Origin: Anaeramoeba flamelloides | Taxonomy: Eukaryota > Metamonada > Anaeramoebidae | Direction of reading: 5' to 3' | DNA length: 64,000 nucleotides | Assembly: GCA_027625915.1 (NCBI GenBank) | Contig: JANTQA010000008.1 | Coordinates: 6,317,501-6,381,500, forward strand | Shown here: positions 59,477 to 64,000 of the stretch, one piece after another | How the letters are laid out: each line of letters begins with the position of its first letter | Position numbering within the stretch: position 1 is the stretch's first letter | Made by a program: the position numbers and the translations under genes | The notes under the pieces: generated by a model | Databases searched by the model: none | Told to the model about the DNA's origin: nothing | What the model saw: the letters and a program-made list of their open reading frames with translations, nothing else

Positions 59477-61063
59477 TTAGTTTTTCGAAAATATTTTGCG
59501 GAAAAATGTTTTTTTTTTTGGAGTGTTTTTCTTTTTCTCAGAATTAAGCTTTTCTAATTTAAGCTTTTCTTCTAACAATTTCTTTTCTTTTTCCTTTTTT
59601 TGAGGCTGAACAACGTTTTCGTCATAAAATTCTTCAATTTTTTGCTGTACAAAATATTCCCAAGCATGGAATTCAATATTTTGAAGTGCATGATCATACC
59701 ATTTTTGGATCAACTCTGTTTTAATTTCATGCTTTGTTGTAAATTTGTAGCAGGAATTGACTTGGTAATTAATTGACTTTGATCTGATCATCAACCAAAA
59801 ATAAATAGCATCCATCGGAAGAGAAGAGATCCCTTCAGATTTTGTACTTTTCCTTGTTAACTTTTCGGTCTCGTTTGTAAATAGTTGATCATTATCTTTT
59901 TTCTCAAGATTTTTTTTATTATCATTCTCTTTTTCGGGTTCTTTCTTATTTGGATTATCACTTTTTGTTTCAGATCCATTTTCAGTATGAGGTTCAATTT
60001 TAATAGAAATTTCTGTTTTGGGGGGGGGCGTTTCAATTTTTGGTTTGGAAGTTGAAGAAATTGTCTCATCGCCCCCTACTTCCTTTACTTCTTTTTCCTC
60101 TTTTTCTTCCTTTTCCTCCTTTTCCTCTACCTTTTCCTTTTGATCGGTGCTTTTCCGAGTATTTGAATTATTAGTGCTAGTAGTAGTTCTGTTTTGTGTC
60201 AATTGTAAGAAATATTGGTGTTGAATTTCTTCAAATAGATTATTTCGAACAACATTTTGTTTTTGTTTTTCTTTATCCTGTTTCATTTTATTCTTGTTTC
60301 TTGACTTTTTTTCTAATAGTATTTCCTTTTTTAATTTGGAAATTTGGTTCTCTAGGATTTTTATTGGTTGTGAATATTGCTCGGAAAGATTTTCAATTTC
60401 AATTTTGAGATTTTCTTTATTGTGCATTTCCATCTCAGACATTTTTTTATTGAACAACTCTAAATCGTTGTTCATTTGGCGCTCAATTTCGTCTAATTGG
60501 GAATACGCCTCTTCTTTGTTGAATTGGATTTCTTCCAATTTCTTTTCGAATTGCAAAATCAATTCTTCCTGCTTCTTTGATGTTATTTTCATTTGTTGTT
60601 CCTCATTTGTAATTTCATTTATTTCGCTTTCCATTTTCAAGATTTGGTCTTCGATTAACGATTCGGAATTTTGCGAATTTAAGACTTGTTTTTCGATTTT
60701 TTGGTATTCCGTTCGTAAAAATTCGAGTTCTCGTTGAAGCTTTTCTTTTTCCTTTTCAATTTCAAACTCCCCCTCTAGTTCTGCGATCATGAATTCATTT
60801 TCTTTAATTAAAATCTTCTTCATTTGGATGGATTGTGCAAGCTCTTTCTCAATTTCTTCTTTTTCTTCGTTGATTTTGTTAATTTTTTTTTTATAAAAAT
60901 CCTCGTTTTCATTGAGCTTATCGTTCGTAACTTCAATTAGATTTTGTAACTCAAGCTTTTCTGCTCCCAACTGCTTGTTTGTTGAAGACAAATTGTCTAT
61001 AAGATTTAACGTGATACTAAGGTGTTCTTTGTTATCTTCTATTTCTTCCTGAATATCCTCCAT
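59477..61063 (-). CDS. Long coiled-coil protein, function unknown (528 aa)
   Basis: Single exon from ATG at 61063 on the minus strand. Residues 1 to about 265 are Glu/Lys/Leu heptad-like coiled coil (MEDIQEEIEDNKEHLSITLN onward). Residues about 270-410 are disordered, with poly-Glu/Lys, Thr/Ser and Pro patches. A less repetitive block at about 416-482 (MDAIYFWLMIRSKSINYQV ... YDHALQNIEFHAWEYF) is rich in Trp and Tyr and looks folded, mainly helical. The C-terminus is Lys-rich and ends FFRKIFSKN. I do not recognise the family. Golgin-like, centrosomal or tethering roles are all conceivable from the coil alone, and none is supported by a diagnostic motif. Confidence 0.82.
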   Translation of the reverse strand: MEDIQEEIEDNKEHLSITLNLIDNLSSTNKQLGAEKLELQNLIEVTNDKLNENEDFYKKKINKINEEKEEIEKELAQSIQMKKILIKENEFMIAELEGEFEIEKEKEKLQRELEFLRTEYQKIEKQVLNSQNSESLIEDQILKMESEINEITNEEQQMKITSKKQEELILQFEKKLEEIQFNKEEAYSQLDEIERQMNNDLELFNKKMSEMEMHNKENLKIEIENLSEQYSQPIKILENQISKLKKEILLEKKSRNKNKMKQDKEKQKQNVVRNNLFEEIQHQYFLQLTQNRTTTSTNNSNTRKSTDQKEKVEEKEEKEEKEEKEVKEVGGDETISSTSKPKIETPPPKTEISIKIEPHTENGSETKSDNPNKKEPEKENDNKKNLEKKDNDQLFTNETEKLTRKSTKSEGISSLPMDAIYFWLMIRSKSINYQVNSCYKFTTKHEIKTELIQKWYDHALQNIEFHAWEYFVQQKIEEFYDENVVQPQKKEKEKKLLEEKLKLEKLNSEKKKNTPKKKTFFRKIFSKN

Positions 61064-64000
61064 TTTTCTTTCGACTCAAAATTTGTTTTTTGGTTTGGAG
61101 TTGGATATAAACAGTTTTTTGTTGAGGCTTTGCAACTACTAATTTCTCAAGTAATTTGGTTTGATCTTTAAATTCAAAAGTGTTATTTAGAAGAACAAAA
61201 AGACAAAAAATGATTTTTTGAATAAATTTTAGACAAAAAATCTGATACTATTTAAAATGACTTATCACTTTAAGAACACTTTTTCACTTTAAAAGTGTTA
61301 GAGAGTGTTTGAAATATGTTCAAATTGACAAGAAGTGTTGTGAGGCTGAAAATTATCAAAAAATTCAAGATATATTTTGTATTGAAAAAGAATTGCTGAT
61401 TTGACAGCATATTAGAATCTTTATTTCAAAACTTAGTTTTCCAAAGCAAATGAAAATCTATTTGAAAAAGATTCCAAAATAGATTTTATTTCTCTGTGAA
61501 AAAAGTTGATTTTTGGGTCGAAAATTGACAATATCAAATCAAATCCTATCCAATCACTACAGAGATTATTTAAAAAAAACAACAGTAAGCAGATACTAAA
61601 TCTTTCCTTCCCTACTAACAAGGAATATCACACATATAAAATTAGATCAAATATTGATTTAAGCTTTCAATACCTATAGGTGTTCATTTTGATTTAAATA
61701 CAAGGGTATAAAACTAAATACTGAACACTTTTTTTTTTGTTTCAAAAGTACCTTCAACTTTTAGCTATTAAGGGGGAATATACATTTTACAAATTTTGAG
61801 TACCACAGTTTATACGAAACCGAATCATTCAAATCATTTCTTAGGACAAATACATCGATATTTTAATATAAATATGAAAGTTGGAATATATCCAAGTATA
61901 ATATATTTACATATCAAAAAAAAATATGTTTCAAAAAAATGAAAAGATTGAGCCAGAAAAAATATAAAAAAAAACATTTATTTCTTGATATTATAAGTAA
62001 AATTTAAATACAATTGCTTCTTCTTGACTTTTATTTGTTTTTACTTCTTAATGGAAAAACTTTTTTTGAAAAATTTTTAATTAATAAATTACTTCCTTTT
62101 TCCAAAATGAATTTAAAATCTTGATTATCCTTTAATTCATCCAATTCTAGTTTTGGTTCGGAAAGTAAAATATTTTTTGAATTATTTTTCAGAGATTTAG
62201 ATTTATTCGGTGTACTTATTTGATTTGATAATTGTTTATTTTGCTTTAAATTGAAAACTCAAAATAATTCTGAATTAGGCTTTTCAATTTTTCCTGAATT
62301 TTTCAATTTCTTTGAGTTGATTATTTTGTAACTGTTTTTGTTTATATTTCGAGAAATAAATCCATTTTCTTGAACCTTTGTAACAATACCCTTTATTTTG
62401 TCTTAGTCCCGTGATTAAAAATATATAAAATCTACATTTTGAAAATAATTTGTAAAAAAATGTATTGATACAAAAAAATAAATATTAATTTTGAATTTAT
62501 ATCAAGTTTTTCAAAAAAATCTCAGAGTCTATTTGAATAAAAATAAATAAATATTGTTTTTCATAATAATTTATTGAAAAATAACCCTTTTAGCATCTCC
62601 TAAGATCTATTAAGGGAAAATTGTTCAACATGAAAATTCTTTTTTTTTTTTTTTTTTTTGTTTTTATTTCTTTTTAATTAATGTAGATATACTTAAGGAT
62701 TAATCGTTTTATTTTAGTTTGGATATATACCCACAACTAACAAAAATATATTTACTACCTTAAAAGAACGATGAGCAAAGATTTATTTTCAAAATTTAAA
62801 AGTTAGTGATTGTTTAAAATTTTATTATTTAAGGGTCAAGTCATTATGGTTGAAAATAATTTTCTGAAATGGATTAAAAAAAAAATTTTGTAATTTTTAT
62901 AAATACCTAACACTAATAAAAAACTAACCAACATGTACGGAGTGATCAATAACCAAAAATCAAAAATTAAAAAAGATGAACATTTTAAGAAAAAAGCGCA
63001 ATATAGTGACATTCAATTTCCAATTCGTACGGTTGTGATTTATCATTTTGAAATCAACTATGTCAGTTTTGAAGTGTTGCACTTTAGCTCATTTTGAGAT
63101 CTCAAAGATTTTTTTTTTTCATTATTTTCATTTTTCAAATGGTTATTTTTATCATAAGAATATTTCGTAATCCTTACTTGGTCAAATAGAGAGAGTTACA
63201 ATATACCCACAGATTCGATTAAATCAAATTAAATTAATTGAAACCCCCAAGAAAACAATTTGTTCTAAATCAAAGAAATTTAAACCTTTTTGGAAAATTA
63301 AAAAAAGAAACAAGTAAAAAGTTTATCAATTTTGTTTATTGTAATTGAGAATCCTTTGAAACTTTATTATTAAAATTTTTATTTTTTGACATTGAGAATT
63401 CTTTTCAACTTTTTTTTGTTAATCGAATTTTATGATCTACTCGAATCCTCTTCGGAATTGTTTTTTTTGTTTTTTGAATTTTGTCAATCAAAAGAAGGGC
63501 AATTTCAAAATGCACTTTTTTGGTTTCAAGTCGCCCCCTGAGTATGGACAAATCCAAGGTAAATCACTAGTCCCTTAAGTAAAACAATTTTCAAATTTCT
63601 CAATCTGAAATTTCCATAAGAAGTTTTCAAAATCAAAATTTCATTGTACCTTGTGCGAAACAATTGCTTTTTAAATACCATATCGTTTACTTTGAGTGTA
63701 TCAATATAACTTATTATAATTTGGATAAGAGAGGAATCACTACCAACAATTGAATATTAATTTGGGCTTGTTTTGTTTGAAAATACCAAAAAGTTTTGGA
63801 TCATTAAATGCTTTCTTTCAGACTCTTAATAATTCTGAAATTTGTAATATTTTGGATTTATTTTAATTGGTCAACTCTTAACAAGTTGTTTATTAGCCCA
63901 ATTATTTTGTTTTAATCACCATAGAGCACAAAATAGGAATAGTCCTTAAAAAATATATTTGTCAAGATTTTACTCATTTTCTTATCATTTTTAGTCTTTT
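61064..64000. other. AT-rich stretch to the window end, with a repeat copy
   Basis: No supported gene. A minus-strand copy of repeat R2 lies at about 61980-62400, a T tract at about 62639-62659, and a stray TTAA-flanked end (ACTAGTCCCTTAA) near 63567. The remainder shows nothing specific. Confidence 0.5.
61980..62400 (-). repeat. Dispersed repeat family R2, most protein-like copy
   Basis: On the minus strand it reads protein-like for roughly a hundred codons, including SEPKLELDELKDNQDFKF and NLLIKNFSKKVFPL. The same segment is recognisable in the 15.0 kb and 35.5 kb copies, which are more decayed. The element is broken and of unknown class; no catalytic motif is seen. Confidence 0.5.

Noticed and set aside
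59250-59480. Plus-strand KEKEK frame
   Set aside because: A pure AAAGAA-type hexanucleotide repeat beyond the stop of the opposite-strand gene; no flanking coding context.
63567-63577. Solo ACTAGTCCCTTAA near the right end
   Set aside because: Matches the end of the TTAA MITE over only about a dozen bases with no supporting interior; too short to call.
1-64000. tRNA, rRNA, snRNA and CRISPR
   Set aside because: Scanned by eye for T-loop motifs, U6-like starts and spaced direct repeats on both strands; nothing convincing. A covariance-model scan would be decisive and could not be run.

Overview
This is a very AT-rich eukaryotic nuclear window with a low gene density. It has nine genes with good support plus one possible small gene. 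Coding stretches stand out by eye as richer in G and C than the A/T homopolymer-laden DNA between them. The proteins carry Lys/Glu, Asn/Gln and Asp runs. Introns have GTAA/GTAT donors, T-rich bodies and AG acceptors, and TAA and TGA both act as stops. The style (standard code, KEKE runs, a free-standing RasGEF, long AT gaps) suits a free-living amoeboid protist such as the metamonad Anaeramoeba. That placement is an inference; no rRNA or organelle sequence is present to settle it.

Layout, left to right. 1-9 kb: mostly non-coding, with a possible two-exon microprotein near 2.0-2.4 kb, a cluster of ATCGCGAT-like motifs, a TTAA-flanked MITE and a 0.6 kb foldback element with almost identical arms. 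9.0-10.3 kb: TRAPPC12-like vesicle-tethering subunit (5' end unresolved). 16.3-17.7 kb: Q-rich multi-pass membrane protein. 18.9-19.9 kb: decayed LINE on the minus strand. 20.8-22.1 kb: basic protein with a C-terminal SH3 domain. 25.9-26.7 kb: 3' end of a second copy of the same LINE family. 26.9-27.7 kb: RasGEF. 28-32 kb: nest of palindromic MITEs and foldbacks. 32.6-37.0 kb: four-exon VHS-GAT (TOM1-like) adaptor with a clathrin-box tail. 42.3-46.0 kb: PA2G4/EBP1-like protein split by a 2.45 kb intron. 49.4-50.1 kb: EMC10. 55.9-56.9 kb (minus): TRAP-beta (SSR2)-like, three exons. 59.5-61.1 kb (minus): long coiled-coil protein of unknown role.

The genes are independent transcription units, not operons. 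Several share a membrane-trafficking theme: ER insertion and translocation (EMC10, TRAP-beta), tethering (TRAPPC12) and endosomal sorting (VHS-GAT). The genes were assembled here by matching splice phase to family alignment recalled from knowledge, so the junctions are predictions.

The most distinctive content is in the gaps. There are at least four families of short inverted-repeat elements (one a roughly 195 bp TA-flanked palindrome in four full-length copies), dispersed repeats of about 0.2-1.6 kb that also fill long introns, and hairpin-rich structures including three perfect hairpins in a row within a LINE copy. No convincing new multi-gene system was found.
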